The notes under the pieces are model-generated. The model saw only the letters and a list, made by a program, of their open reading frames with translations, did no database searches and had not been told where the DNA came from. Of a DNA stretch of 64,000 nucleotides, positions 47,050 through 58,810 are shown in pieces (positions within the stretch are counted from its first letter, which is position 1; every line of letters begins with the position of its first letter). The position numbers were made by a program, and so were the translations under genes. Source of the stretch: Epiperipatus broadwayi (taxonomy: Eukaryota > Onychophora > Udeonychophora > Euonychophora > Peripatidae); contig JAQFVV010006313.1 in NCBI GenBank assembly GCA_028023455.1, forward strand, positions 2,955,147-3,019,146, in the 5' to 3' direction.

Positions 47050-49468
47050 ATATAAATTTGTATGAAGATGTATGTTTTTTTTTTTTTTTTATAAATATAC
47101 ATTTGTGATATTTTATGTACATTTGTACTTTTAAATTACAATTTATTAACAAGAAAGACCATTCACGACATAGTTAAATTACAATTTATTAGTGATACCA
47201 TTAAATAAATATTCTAAAATAAATCATTACTAAATTTAATATTTATATTCTTAGGAAAAAAGACGCTCTTTAACATATAGGTTATATTAAGTGATTCGAG
47301 GCTTGAAAATGAAATTAGAAAGTTATGTTATTGTCAAAAAAAGACTGACATGAAATATGACGTTGAATTATATTATATCTATGTATATTTAATACAAATT
47401 TTATCCGATTTTATTAAACTTGCAGAATTCCTATTTTAAATTTAAATTCTTGATTAACAATTTATGAATAATTTCAAAATTAATAACATTAAAAATGCTG
47501 AAGTCTTTGCATTTTTAATTATCTTTCACAAATAGTTATTGTACTTTTTCAGCTTCATTGTATTCTATAATAATTTAACTTTATGAAACGTGTAATAGTT
47601 TTTTTTTTTTTTTTGATATGGAAAATTATTTTGAAAATTGCAGCTTCTACCAAATTTATAAATAGTAAATATGGTACATGAATCAGTGAACATGATAATA
47701 GGAGAGTTTATATCAATGATTTGCATCTTTTTTTTACCCAAGATTAATTATTAAAATCGAATTGTTTTGGGTTTTTTTTTGTTAAAGGATAAAATAAACA
47801 AATTAATGATGTAAAGTGAAGATTATCAACAAAATTTATACATAAAACAAAAAATGATAATATTAAAAACGCATTAGTTTGCATATGAAAATAAATAATA
47901 TAAAATTCTTTTTGTAATTCAAGCCAATTGCAAAAAATAGAGAATACTTTGTAAACAAAATATTTTATTAAACTGTAAAAAAAACAAAAAAACAGTAGAA
48001 ATCTGTAATAAAAAAAATATGCTTACACGAGTTAAAAATTTAAATACAACTATAATAACAATTAGATCATTGACATTCTAGGTATTGTTTTTGCCTGCAC
48101 AAAGGATTTAAACCTAGTTTGTAATTCGATGTTTATGCAAACACAAGATTTCAGTTTATTAAGTGTCAAAAGATTTCTTAATTGATAGAAAATATAATTC
48201 ATTTGAGAAAGGATTTGATCATGTATGTAAACAACCAATAAAAATAATACTAAAGATATTACTATTTTTGTTTCATTGTTAAACAATGTTCTCAAAGAAA
48301 TGCCCATCATTGTAATATAGCTGTAATTATCTGGAACATTTTGCAATGTCTTTCTGTTTATCTTTAAATTTATTATTTATAATTAAATTACTTTAGAAAT
48401 AAATGAATTCTATTTCTAGGTTATTCAATTTTCAAAAAAATAAAAAAGCACATCATTTGCGTAATTTAATTTTAAATAAAAATCTCTAAATCAAGGACAA
48501 AATTAGAACATAGTAAAAGATAAAGCATTTATATTAAATATGAATTAATAAAATTAATAACTACTGATAAAAAAACAAACCCATTGAAATAACAAACTAT
48601 TATATGTTTATTACTTTATTAATTCAATGAAAAACAATTTTCCTGGAGATTAATTAATTGTCCATTCTAAACAAATTTGAAGATCACTGTGACATGGAAT
48701 CATAAGGTGTTAGCTATCAGTTAATACTAATATTTTTTCACTATTCTGCAAAAACAGTTATTATGGCATTATAATATGAAAGTTATTAAACAATCATAAA
48801 TGCATTTTATTATGCTTTTATTTAGTATATAAATTATAATCATATAGTCCTTTCAATATATTTTCAATGAAAAAAAAAACAGTATTACTAACTGACAATC
48901 ATTATATTTCTGGGACAAGTCTAGAAAAGGTATACATATCTCTGTAAAATATTATATACTGTAAGCCATATTAATGAATAAACTCAAGCACAGATATAAT
49001 GGTAATTGTAAACCATTGGTTGAATATTGACTTTGTAATCTTAAAAAATCTTAAAAAATTATATATGACAAAAACATTTCGCCATAATACCATTATGAGT
49101 TATTTCTATTATGCAATTGCAATAACACAATATCAAAATTTTATTTGATAATTTTTTTAATCATCTCAATTTTTTTTAAATTAATGATATCAAAATACAT
49201 AAATAAATTATATTTTATTCTTTATTCGTGTTTCTTTATAATTTTTTAATTAACATTATTTGTACAAAAGCTTACAAAGGGTTGTATATGTTTTGCCCAT
49301 TTCATCCTCTATTAATAATCATTTTTTTGCTGTGATGGAGTTCTCATGTTGATAATTATTGAGCAGTTCAATATAATGAAGAGTGTATATGAGCGTGGGA
49401 TAGATCATGCACATACTGTTGTAATTGTCAATAACATTGCTTGATAGTGTCTATAATTATTGGAAGTT

Positions 49469-49470
<2 letters not shown>
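47050..49470. other. AT-rich stretch, no gene seen
   Basis: A 94-codon minus-strand frame (48346-48062) with a hydrophobic centre has no recognisable similarity and may be chance. Confidence 0.45.

Positions 49471-49472
<2 letters not shown>

Positions 49473-49500
<28 letters not shown>
49473..49500. repeat. (TA)n microsatellite bordering the PLE
   Basis: About 14 TA units directly outside the left PLE 3' end; the right PLE copy also runs into TA repeats at 53249. Confidence 0.9.
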
Positions 49501-49701
49501 ACAAAATAAATGTCCGCTAATATCAATAATACAATAACAAAACTTAAATATATTCCAAACAACAGTAAATAATTTATAATACAATATAAATAAAAACTCA
49601 ATAAAAACTCATAAAGAAATATTTTCGATTATATTTATAATCATTTTCAACTCAACTTTCAAAATGGAATCATCTATTACCAACCGGAAACACATGTCGA
49701 T

Positions 49702-50323
49702 TTAAATATCCCACAATTCATTAATCCTAACATTTGCTGACTGTCTGTTTATTATCGTATTTTTATACCTATTAATAAAAACTGCCTTTTTAATTTTTCT
49801 TTTTTCATTATCTCTCTCTTGTCCTAAAATTTTTATTTTATTTATATCAAAATTAAATTTAAAATTACAATTTCTATCATGATCATAAAAAAACAGATTC
49901 AGTATATAACTTGACTTCATTACTATTATCATTACATATCTGTACATTTTTCAAAACTTTTTTATATAACAAATTTATGTTCTTTAATTCTTTTCTCTAT
50001 ATTACATCTAGATTCCCCTATATATGATAAGTTACACCCACAAAAAATTCTATAAATTATATTACTCACGTTATTTTTTTCTAACTTATCTTTTGAATTA
50101 TTAATCATTCTATTTAAATTACCTGATCCATAAAAAGAAACATTATATATACCATTATAAACTTTTTTCATAAATTTTACTTGATTATTATTATAAAAAG
50201 GCAAAGAAATCCACTTCTTACTCTTAATTTCTTTATCACCAGTATTTCTATTAATTTTCTTACTAAATTGACAAACCACTTGATAAATTTATTTTATATT
50301 ATAACCTACACTTAATAATTCAC
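49702..50323 (-). pseudogene. PLE linker and GIY-YIG endonuclease (left copy)
   Basis: Frames 50279-49962 and 49947-49702 encode KWISLPFYNNNQVKFMKKVY, then NIIYRIFCGCNLSYIGES and KRIKEHK (GIY-YIG core, equivalent of the right copy), then FYDHDRNCNF and KRKIKKAVFI. A nonsense change (AAATAA for AAAGAA) upstream of VVCQFSKK and an extra T after KEHK break the reading frame. Catalytic Arg and downstream Glu equivalents appear present (ES-R, KEH). Confidence 0.85.
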
Positions 50324-51489
50324 TTACATAATTTTCAATATTTTTCTTTTTATCACATGCATATTTACACAAAATATTATTTCTATACAAAAAGACCTAA
50401 AACCAGACATCTTATAATTATGTGGCACATTAGATAAATAGGGAATATACCCTCTAGTTTCAATAGGTTTAATAAACAATTTATAGTCAATCATATTATT
50501 GTTCCTTGAAATTATCAAATCTAAATATTTAATACTCTTATTATATTCTTTCTCCATAGTCCAGATAAGACCTTTTAATTTATTATATTCATAAAAATTT
50601 TTATCAATCATTTCTGAAGAAGCACATATAAAAACATCATCCACATATCTCCTATATATTTTAATATTTCCCATAAATATAAATTTGTTTAAAATTTTCT
50701 CTTCATAATATGACAAAACAAAACTGCATAACTGTGCCACGATTGGTAATCCCATTGGCCAGCCTTTACTCATCTTATAAAATTTACCATTAAAGTATGC
50801 AACAATATTTTGTTCAATAAAATTTAAAGCCTTCGTCAGAAAACATATTAATTGATTATCCACTTTCTTTTCCAATAAAGCTTGATGAATTATCTTAATT
50901 GAATCAAGTCTATCAATAGATCCATACATCTCAGAAACATCCAATGACACTAAAACATCATCACAGTCCAAACTTAAATCTTTAATTTTTTCAACAAAAT
51001 CAAATGATGATATTACAGAATATTTTCCAAATCCAAGTAAATCTTGTAAAATTTTAGCAACATATTTACTAGTCTTATACACAAAAGACCCTCCAAAATC
51101 CAAAATTATTCTAAGTGGATAACCTTCTTTATGTAATTTTACATTAGCAAATACACGTGGACAAATAGCACTTGAAGGATATAATGAATAGTACACATTA
51201 TCATTTATTTCTTTATTCTTTGCATTTAATAAAATGTTATTAATAAATTTCATTCTTTCTGAATCAACATTATATTTATCAATCAATTCAAAATTTAATT
51301 TTTCCATTTGTAAAATAACTCCTTGAACATATTCATTATTTGAAATCAAGCACATCCTTAAACCTTTGTCTTCCTTTAAGCAAATCAATTTATCTTTCAC
51401 CAATTGTCTTTTAAATAATCCAATAACTCTTTTCCATGAATTATCATACTTATTAGAATTTTGTAAATTAACATCCTTAACAATTTTAT
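50324..51489 (-). pseudogene. PLE reverse transcriptase (left copy)
   Basis: The open frame spans 51553-50324, but its first ~21 residues are antisense of the right copy; PLE coding begins at about KIVKDVNL. By residue of the 409-codon frame: fingers with NVKLHKEGYPLR near 137-147; motif A LVSLDVSEMYGSID at 201-214; motif B SKGWPMGLP at 262-270; catalytic RYVDD at 302-306; and IKYLDLIISR at 341-350. These are diagnostic of Penelope-like (telomerase-related) RTs. The frame is lost just after GFRSF, where this copy has 5 T where the right copy has 7. Known role: reverse transcription of the element RNA, coupled to GIY-YIG cleavage. Truncated and frameshifted, so non-functional here. Confidence 0.9.
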
Positions 51490-52405
51490 TAAATTTTGAA
51501 TTGATTGATAAATATAATGTTGATTCAGAAAGAATGAAATTTATTAATAACATTTTATTAAAGGCAAAGAATAAAGGAATAAATGATAATGTGTACTATT
51601 CATTATATCCTTCAAGTGCTATTTGTCCACGTGTATTTGCTAATGTAAAATTACATAAAGAACATTATCCACTTAGAATATTTTTGATTTTGGAGGGTCT
51701 TTTGTGTATAAGACTAGTAAATATATTGCTAAAATTTTATAAGATTTACTTGGATTTGGAAAATATTCTGTAACATCATCATTTGATTTTGTTGAAAAAA
51801 TTAAAGATTTAAGTTTGGACTGTGATCATGTTTTAGTGTCATTGGATGTTTCTGTTATGTATGGATCTATTGATAGACTTGATTCAATTAAGATAATTCA
51901 TCAAGCTTTATTGGAAAAGAAAGTGGATAATCAATTAATATGTTTTCTGATGAAGGCTTTAAATTTTATTGAACAAAATATTGTTGCATCCTTTAATGGT
52001 AAATTTTATAAGATGAGTAAAGGCTGGCCAATGGGATTACCAATGGTGGCACAGTTATGCAGTTTTGTTTTGTCATATTATGAAGAGAAAATTTTAAACA
52101 AATTTATATTTATGGGAAATATTAAGATATATACGAGATATGTGGATGATGTTTTTATATGTGCTTCTTCAGAAATGATTGATAACATTTTTGATGAATA
52201 TAATAAATTAAAAGGTCTTATCTGGACTATGGAGAAAGAATATAATAACAGTATTAAATATTTAGATTTGATAATTTCAAGGAACAATAATATGATTGAC
52301 TATAAATTGTTTATTAAACCTATTGAAACTAGAGGGTATATTCCCTATTTATCTAACGTACCATATAATTATAAGATGGCTGGTTTTAGATCTTTTTTTG
52401 TATAG
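51490..52405 (+). pseudogene. PLE reverse transcriptase (right copy, 5' truncated)
   Basis: Encodes FELIDKYNV to NVKLHKEHYPLR with a frameshift near 51690, then in the frame 51815-52405 SLDVSVMYGSID (motif A), SKGWPMGLPMVAQL (motif B), YTRYVDDVF (catalytic YVDD context) and IKYLDLIISR. The frame ends after GFRSF at a run of 7 T. The left copy has 5 T at the same place and the following protein resumes one frame over, so both copies carry independent slips of what was probably a 6-T run. Non-functional as it stands. Confidence 0.9.
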
Positions 52406-53084
52406 AAATAATATTTTGTGTAAATATGCATGTGATAAAAAGAAAAATATTGAAAATTATGTAAGTGAATTATTAAGTGTAGGTTATAATATAAAAGAAA
52501 TTTATCAAGTGGTTTGTCAATTTAGTAAGAAAATTAATAGAAATACTGGTGATGAAGAAATTAAGAGTAAGAAGTGGATTTCTTTGCCTTTTTATAATAA
52601 TAATCAAGTAAAATTTATGAAAAAAGTTTATAATGGTATATATAATGTTTCTTTTTATGGATCAGGTAATTTAAATAGAATGATTAATAATTCAAAAGAT
52701 AAGTTAGAAAAAAATAATGTGAGTAATATAATTTATAGAATTTTTTGTGGGTGTAACTTATCATATATAGGAGAATCTAGATGTAATATAGAGAAAAGAA
52801 TTAAAGAACATAAATTGTTATATAAAAGAGTTTTGAAAAATGTACAGATATGTAATGATAATAGTAATGAAGTCAAGTTATATACTGAATCTGTTTTTTA
52901 TGATCATGATAGAAATTGTAATTTTAAGTTTAATTTTGATATAAATAAAATAAAAATTTTAGGACAAGAGAGAGATAATGAAAAAAGAAAAATTAAAGAG
53001 GCAGTTTTTATTAGTAGGTATAAAAATACAATAATAAACAGACAGTCAGCAAATGTTAGGATTAATGAATTGTGGGATATTTAA
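52296..53084 (+). CDS. PLE C-terminal frame: linker and intact GIY-YIG endonuclease
   Basis: An open frame of 262 codons; only from about LDLFLYRNNILCKYACD onward does it follow the PLE reading frame. It contains SELLSVGYNIKEIY, KWISLPFYNNNQVKFMKKVY, NRMINNSKDK, the GIY-YIG core NIIYRIFCGCNLSYIGES with R and KRIKEHK, then NEVKLYTESVFYDHDRNCNF and the terminal KRKIKEAVFI...NELWDI, ending in TAA. The GIY-YIG domain is the DNA-nicking module of EN+ PLEs. The domain itself is unbroken here although its link to the RT is lost by frameshift, so no full PLE protein can be made from this copy. Confidence 0.85.
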   Translation: MTINCLLNLLKLEGIFPIYLTYHIIIRWLVLDLFLYRNNILCKYACDKKKNIENYVSELLSVGYNIKEIYQVVCQFSKKINRNTGDEEIKSKKWISLPFYNNNQVKFMKKVYNGIYNVSFYGSGNLNRMINNSKDKLEKNNVSNIIYRIFCGCNLSYIGESRCNIEKRIKEHKLLYKRVLKNVQICNDNSNEVKLYTESVFYDHDRNCNFKFNFDINKIKILGQERDNEKRKIKEAVFISRYKNTIINRQSANVRINELWDI

Positions 53085-53134
53085 ATCGCCATGTGTTTTG
53101 GTGGTTAATAGATGATTCCATTTTGAAAGTTGAG

Positions 53135-53165
53135 TTGAAAATGATTATAAATATAATCGAAAATA
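53135..53165 (+). ncRNA. Degenerate hammerhead-like motif in the PLE 3' region
   Basis: UUGAAAAU, a perfect 6-bp stem GAUUAU-AAAU-AUAAUC, then GAAAA. The left copy has the mirror-image sequence near 49625-49655. PLE terminal repeats are known to carry hammerhead motifs, and the layout CUGAnGA-stem-GAAA is recognisable, but the first box has decayed or diverged and helices I and III are not evident. Probably inactive. Confidence 0.35.
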
Positions 53166-53261
53166 TTTCTTTATGAGTTTTTATTGAGTTTTTATTTATA
53201 TTGTATTATAAATTGTTTACCGTTGTTTGGAATATATTTAAGTTTTGTTATATATATATAT

Positions 53262-53332
53262 ATTCTTAGCACCCTCTGTCTTTGGCCACCAACTGCTGCA
53301 TTGGTTGGTGACTTTACAGCCTCCTGGGAATA
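53262..53332 (+). repeat. 71-bp RTE leader block, sense in copy 2
   Basis: Same block as 17496-17566, with hairpin arms CACCAA/TTGGTTGGTG. Here it is in the sense direction of the ORF and is followed directly by aaacctgattg, as in copy 1's ORF side. Confidence 0.85.
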
Positions 53333-55762
53333 AAAACCTGATTGTGAACTCAGGCAGCAATTTGATAATGACTTTTTCTTTAGGTACATACAACTGTAGA
53401 TCACTTTCAACTGAAAGAAGATTGCAAGAATTAGAAAAACAACTGGATTATATTAAATGGGACATTATTGGACTTTGTGAAGTTAGAAGAAAGGTGAAGA
53501 GACAATTGAATTAAAAACTGGACATGTACTCTATGATAAAGGCATAAATATTGGAAATACAAGTGGAGTGGAATGCATTGAAAATAAAAAGTAGAAGAAC
53601 AACATTGTGGAAATTGATGGTGTATCAGACAGAGTGGAAAAATTAGTTACCAAATAAAGATAATTCAGGTTTATGTCCCAACAAGTTCTCATAGTGATGG
53701 AGTAGTAGAAGAATTTTATATGGATGTACAAAAGGCTTTTGATCAGAGTAAACAACATTTAAAAATTGTATGGGAAACTTTAATGCTAGAATTGGTAAAC
53801 AAATGAAAGATGAAAGTGCTATAGATGATTTTGATTATGGTAATAGAAATTTGAGAGGACAGACACCTGTGGAATTTTCAGAAAAAGAAAAACTTTATAC
53901 TATGAATTTTTTTTTTGACAAAAATGGTAAAAGAAAATGAACATGGAAACATCCAAATGAAGGTATAGCAGAATTAGATTATATTTTAACTAACAGAAAA
54001 TATATATTTCAAAATTGTAATGTTCTTAATAAATTTAACACAGGATGTGATCATCGATTAGTAAGATGTAAAATACATGTTAATGCAAAACTAGAGAGAC
54101 AAAAATTATTGAAAAAAAAAACAATATTTACAGATGATATTTATAATCTTCAGAAACATTCTAATAAATTTAAATTAGAACTTACTAATAAGTTTCAAGT
54201 ATTAGTAGATTTTGAACATGATTCAGATTTGAATAAAATTAATATGAAAATAACTGATACACTTTTAAAAACTGCAACAAATATAGCTGGTAGAAAAAAG
54301 CAGCAATTGACCAATAAAATTTCTACTGAGACAAGAGAATTTATAAAGAAAAGAAGGAATATGAAGATACGCATAAATGATGCATTAAAAATGATTGAAT
54401 ATCTCGAATTTTGTAAAATGGTACGGAGAAAAGTTTAAAATGATATAAGAAAGTATTAATGTGAACTAGCAAGGAAAGTTGTAGAAGAGAATAAAAGTCT
54501 GAAAAGTGTAAAACAACATTTTTGTATGGGTAGGAAATTTATATCTGCAATAAGAAAAAAAGATGGAATTATAATTAAAAAAAGAGATGACATCATGAAA
54601 TGGGTAGAAGACTTATATCAATAATTATATAGTAATAAAGAACAAATAACTCCTATATCTATTACATCATTAATTGCATAGAATTTTCAACAAAGAAGTG
54701 AGACATGCAAGTAAATGTATGAAGAGAGAAAAGGCTTCAGGTAATGATGGAATTATAATTGATATGTTAAAAGAAACCGGTGAAGAAATATATATATATA
54801 TATTTTAGAAAAGTTACAAACAAATATCTAAATGATAAAAATGTACCACATAATTGAAAGAATGTAGTATTAATATTACTATTTAAAGAAGGTGGTAAAG
54901 AAGATATTAAAAATTGCAGAACTATCAGCCTTTTATCAGTTTTATACAAAATTTTTACTAAGATAATTACAACTCGTCTACAAAAAGCTGGATTTCCACC
55001 AACCAAGAGAACAAGCTCAATTTAAAAGTAGTTCATTTCCAAGTATTGAGAGAAGTTATAGAAAGGACAAATGAATATGAGTTGCCATTATGCTTTGGAT
55101 TTGTAGATTATGAAAAGGCAATTGATTTTATAAACATTTCTTCAGTTATTAAAGCATTGGCTCAGCAAGATACAGATCCAAGATATTGTCATATTTTAAA
55201 GAATATTTTATAAAAATGGAACAACAACAATTAAATTGCATAATGATACTATGAAAATCAACATTGAGAAGGGTTTAAGACAGGGTGACTGCATATCTCC
55301 AAAACGTTTTACAGCAATGTTGCAAGAAGTATTTTGTGGATTAAAATGGGAAGCTAAAGGAGTGAAAGTAAATGGAGATTATTTAAGTATATAGATTGTG
55401 CAGATGATGTAGATGTTTTAGCAAATAATGCTTTGGAGCTGTAGGAAATGTTGCAGGAGTTATCAAATGAAAATAGGAAAGTAGAACTAAAGATAAGTGT
55501 TAAAAAGACTAAAGTACTGTTTAATGGATTTTCTCAAAATATGAAAATAAAGATTGATTATGATGAGTTAGAAGAAGTTACCAGTTACAAATACCTTGGT
55601 CATATTATTAATACAGATTAAAACATAATGGATGAAATTAGTTATAGAATTGAACTTGGTTGGAGTGCTTTTGGTAAAAATAATGTGACACTAAAAGGAA
55701 ATATGCCTATGCGTTTGAAAAAGGTTTTTAATAAATGTGTTTTACCAGTTTTTACCTAAGGA
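53262..55762 (+). pseudogene. RTE LINE copy 2, decayed
   Basis: Starts with the 71-bp leader block (53262-53332, sense orientation), then the ATG at 53368 (MTFSLGTYNCRSLSTERRLQ). Homology to copy 1 continues in order: LCEVRRK (about 53470), YVPTSSHSD, the endonuclease GDFNAR region broken by a missing base, TAELDYILT-type sequence (53970), QQLTNKISTETREF (54300), GNDGIII (54745), VDYEKAIDF (55110), RQGDCISPK (55280), CADDVDV (55395) and ATG-rich C-terminal sequence to CVLPVFT (55735-55757). It stops short of the 3' end: YGSETW and the tail are absent. More than ten frameshifts or stops, about 85% identical to copy 1 by eye. The FADD catalytic motif is altered to CADD. Confidence 0.9.
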
Positions 55763-55910
55763 TTGAAAATGAAAGAAATAATAATAAAAGAAAAATTAAG
55801 GAAGTGATGTTAATATATAAATACAAGCAAGATTTATTTGAATAGGCAGGCAGCAAACGTTAAAAACACGGAATTATGGGAAAGTTGACATCATGGAATT
55901 ATGGGAAAGT
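55763..55910 (+). pseudogene. PLE C-terminal tail fragment
   Basis: DNA closely related to 30490-30580, and in frameshifted translation to KRKIKEAVFI...RQSANVRINELWD of the PLE at 53000-53084 (here RKIKEV, YKYKQD, then RQAANVKNTELWES with frame changes). It joins the truncated RTE copy 2 without spacer. Confidence 0.6.
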
Positions 55911-57150
55911 TGTCGTTTTAATAGTATTAGTTAATAAAAACTACACGGATAGTTGGAAGTGCTCCTAAGTGATGTTTATAGCTATATTTTTCATAAACTT
56001 TTAATTATTGTATTTTCTAATATTTGTTTATAAATTTACACACACACACACGCATATATATATATCCCATTAAATTTTATTATTCATGTAAACATTTTAA
56101 ATTTTGTTTGAAACATTTCATTTATAAGCAAGTGCTATGTCATATTCACAAATATGCCCCTTTTCCCACTAATTTAATTATCCAATTAGATGTGTTTATT
56201 TTTAAATTAAAAAGTAGTACATAAGGGAGTTTGCAGATAGGTTTTATAGTTTATGCAATAAAACACTTCATATAAATATTAACAATCATACAAATAATTA
56301 TATTTATCAGCTGTTGTTTTAAAGTATAGGTCCATTAATTTTCATGTGCATTTTTACTTTAGAAATAGAGTGGTAATTCTGCTGCCCTAGGTGGCTCTTC
56401 TATTATTACTCTGACATTAAGCTTGTTTTAGTTTTTTAAAAAATGTTGAGTCTGCCAACTAGCAATTACTTTTCAATAATTCAAAAAAAAATCTGAAAAG
56501 GTTAGTTAGTATCTTCCATACAATTAAAAAATTTTAATTTTCTTTTTGTTCATGAGAACAAAGTACAGCTTTTGAAGTGCTCTTTTGTAATCTATTTTCA
56601 CAGCATTTTCATGAAAATTTTGAAAAAAATTTTGGAATAAATATATATGATTTTTTATTAATTTATTAAGTCTTTATGATTATTTTTACACAATAATAAT
56701 TATTTAATAATTATTTTAAACAAAAATAATTCATTTATACATTTTGATTTTTTTTCATATAAGCTATATTTTTTAAAATAGAAATTGACAAACTTGACGA
56801 TAATATTGAGAAAAGTAATTACAGCATAAGATGATCAAACAAATATGAACGTGATTGTTTAACATCACTACATGTAAAAATTGATATTATGTTATAATTT
56901 TTGACATATTATCAAAATCATAAAGCAATTTTAAGATTTTATAAAAAAAATTGATATATATATATATTTATTTTTTCACATTTTAAAATAAAAAACAAAT
57001 TCATTGACTTCTTTGAGACTGGTATTTTTCAGGTCATTGATTTCTTTGTTCTTATAACAACTCATTTTTGCAATATTTTCGAAATTTGAATATAATTTTT
57101 AGCAATGTTTTTATTTGGAAAATTAAATTAAAAAGAAATCACATACAACA
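55911..57150. other. No gene seen
   Basis: AT-rich, with a short (CA)n(TA)n tract at 56037-56065. Confidence 0.5.
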
Positions 57151-57164
57151 ATTTGATTTTTTTT

Positions 57165-57265
57165 TCATATGTCAAGGCATCGGCCAGAAAGCAAACCCAT
57201 GGCAATTGTTTGCAAGCAATTGCTTGCTTGTAAGACACCTGTGCTGACCTCTCAGCTACCAACAC
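57165..57265 (-). mobile_element. tRNA-derived SINE head remnant
   Basis: On the minus strand, TTGGTAGCTGAGAGGTCAGC resembles an A-box/D-arm, GGTGTCTTACAAGCAAGC an anticodon-arm region, and GGGTTTGCTTTCTGGCC a decayed B-box/T-arm. Order and spacing are tRNA-like with an enlarged variable region. It is not a functional tRNA. Confidence 0.45.
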
Positions 57266-57602
57266 TTGACAAACAAAAATTTGATTTTTACTATAAAATA
57301 AACATTTTATACAGAAATGAAATGTCATAATTGACAAAAACTGCCATCAGGCTTAACAATAATAAATATCAGCATTTGAAAGAGGTAATAAATCTAGTTA
57401 TTAAAAGACATTGATGAAGATTTTATTCTAACCAATCACTGGGTAGGGTCATGATAAAATCAAATGAATAGAGGTCATAACAGAAGCCTCATTTAAACTT
57501 AATTAAGACTATGTTTTTATTAATTCACAATGTTTCACTATAAAAATGTTGGTTTCCTGGTTGGGCAAGTAAAAACAAAAATATAGAAGCGTTCCAATCT
57601 TA

Positions 57603-57692
57603 TTTTACATGCAGACACACACACACATATATATATATATATAATTTGTTGAATACATGCAGACACACACACACATATATATATATATATAA
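57603..57692. repeat. Tandem duplication of about 45 bp with (CA)n(TA)n
   Basis: gcagacacac...tatataatttgttgaat occurs twice in succession, with identical microsatellite lengths by eye, so the duplication is recent. Confidence 0.9.
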
Positions 57693-58730
57693 TTTGTTGA
57701 ATTTTCTTGATACTATAGGTTTATTAAAAATTAATCAAGAAGAAAATTATTATTCTAGTTAATTAGGATTTCTTCAAAATAATGTTATTTTTTTTGAATT
57801 ATTATTTATATTGGCATGACCTATTAACCTTGTTCTATTCCTTAGTAAATATTACTAACATCATATTGCAATCCCATTTGTAAAAGTGTAAAAGGTGTAA
57901 AAAAAATTTAAAACAAGAAATGATTTGTAATTGTTAAGATATTTCAGGAGTGGTGTGGTATAAACCTTGTTTACAATGGGACAACATAATAAGTTGCTAT
58001 TTATACTTTATGTTCATTTCAACTGGTTTTAGAATGGTACTTATTAGCCTTTATTTATTTATTTAATAAAACACTCTTCATGAAGTGTTACTATCTTCAT
58101 ATATTTATTATTTCAGCAACAAATTTATATTTATTATTGGTAAAATAAAGAAAATTAATGTTCAGACTAATATTTATAAATACATAAAAAGGTGTTAATG
58201 TGACCACACTATAAGGATAAAACAAAGAAAATAAATAAATATACAAGTATATCTTTGGTATTTTAAAGCCACTGTATTCTACACAGAAGCATAATATCTA
58301 TAAAATCATAACATAAAATGCTGAAAAAGGAATAATCTATGAAATACTATGTTATTGTGAAGAGTTATGTATTGGTGAATTCCATTTTGTCATTGATAAA
58401 TGTTTTAAAAACACAAACTAAAGGTTGCAAAGAGGAAAAAAGATATAAGCAAAGACAGCAGATCGTGTATATACAAATAAACATATATTTGAGTGGGTAA
58501 AGATCATAATTTTGATCAAAGAGGAAAAAGGACAAGAAAAAAAATTTGTAAAAGGTGCTCACATAGCAATGATAAACATGCATCATAATCCAAACTAGTG
58601 TGATAATTTTTAATATTTGAAAACTAATCATTAACTTTTTTTTCAAGAAAACGTTAGGGAAATTAAAACATCTCATAGATAATTACCTGTTTTGTTTTTT
58701 TTTTTTATTCTCTTGCATTTGACATAATAA
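57693..58730. other. No gene seen
   Basis: AT-rich. A 103-codon minus-strand frame (58676-58365) rich in Phe, Leu and Tyr shows no recognisable similarity. Confidence 0.45.
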
Positions 58731-58734
58731 ACTA

Positions 58735-58810
58735 CATAGTTAGAGCATTGCTTTACATTCAATATGCATGAAGCTAAAGAAGACCAGGCTTGATTATCTT
58801 ATTAGTACTT
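58735..58810 (+). mobile_element. tRNA-like SINE head remnant
   Basis: CATAGTTAGAGCATTGC resembles a tRNA D arm with A box, and CCAGGCTTGATTA about 45 bases later resembles a T arm with B box. Weak but ordered correctly. Confidence 0.35.

Larger units (their letters stand above)
49501..51489 (-). mobile_element. Penelope-like element, left copy of a head-to-head pair
   Basis: This element runs leftward from the junction near 51489 to its 3' UTR near 49501. It is the longer of the pair at its 5' end but is still truncated relative to a complete PLE (no N-terminal half). It is about 97% identical to the right copy over the shared region. The 3' UTR carries a GATTAT/ATAATC stem followed by GAAAA. 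Confidence 0.9.
51490..53255 (+). mobile_element. Penelope-like element, right copy of the head-to-head pair
   Basis: Begins abruptly at attaaattttgaattgattg (LNFELIDKYN), about 68 codons further into the gene than the PLE-derived part of the left copy, and runs to the 3' UTR ending at aatatatttaagttttgtta. The left and right copies together make an imperfect palindrome of about 3.5 kb centred near 51489. The RTE copy 2 begins only about 7 bp after its TA-rich end. Confidence 0.9.

Noticed and set aside
48062-48346. 94-codon minus-strand frame with a hydrophobic segment
   Set aside because: No similarity recognised, AT-biased composition, and no splice or regulatory context.
51366-51490. N-terminal part of a plus-strand 135-codon frame
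   Set aside because: It is antisense of the left PLE copy; only sequence after 51490 is PLE sense on this strand.
58365-58676. 103-codon minus-strand frame rich in Phe, Leu and Tyr
   Set aside because: Composition is that of translated AT-rich DNA; no motif or context supports a gene.
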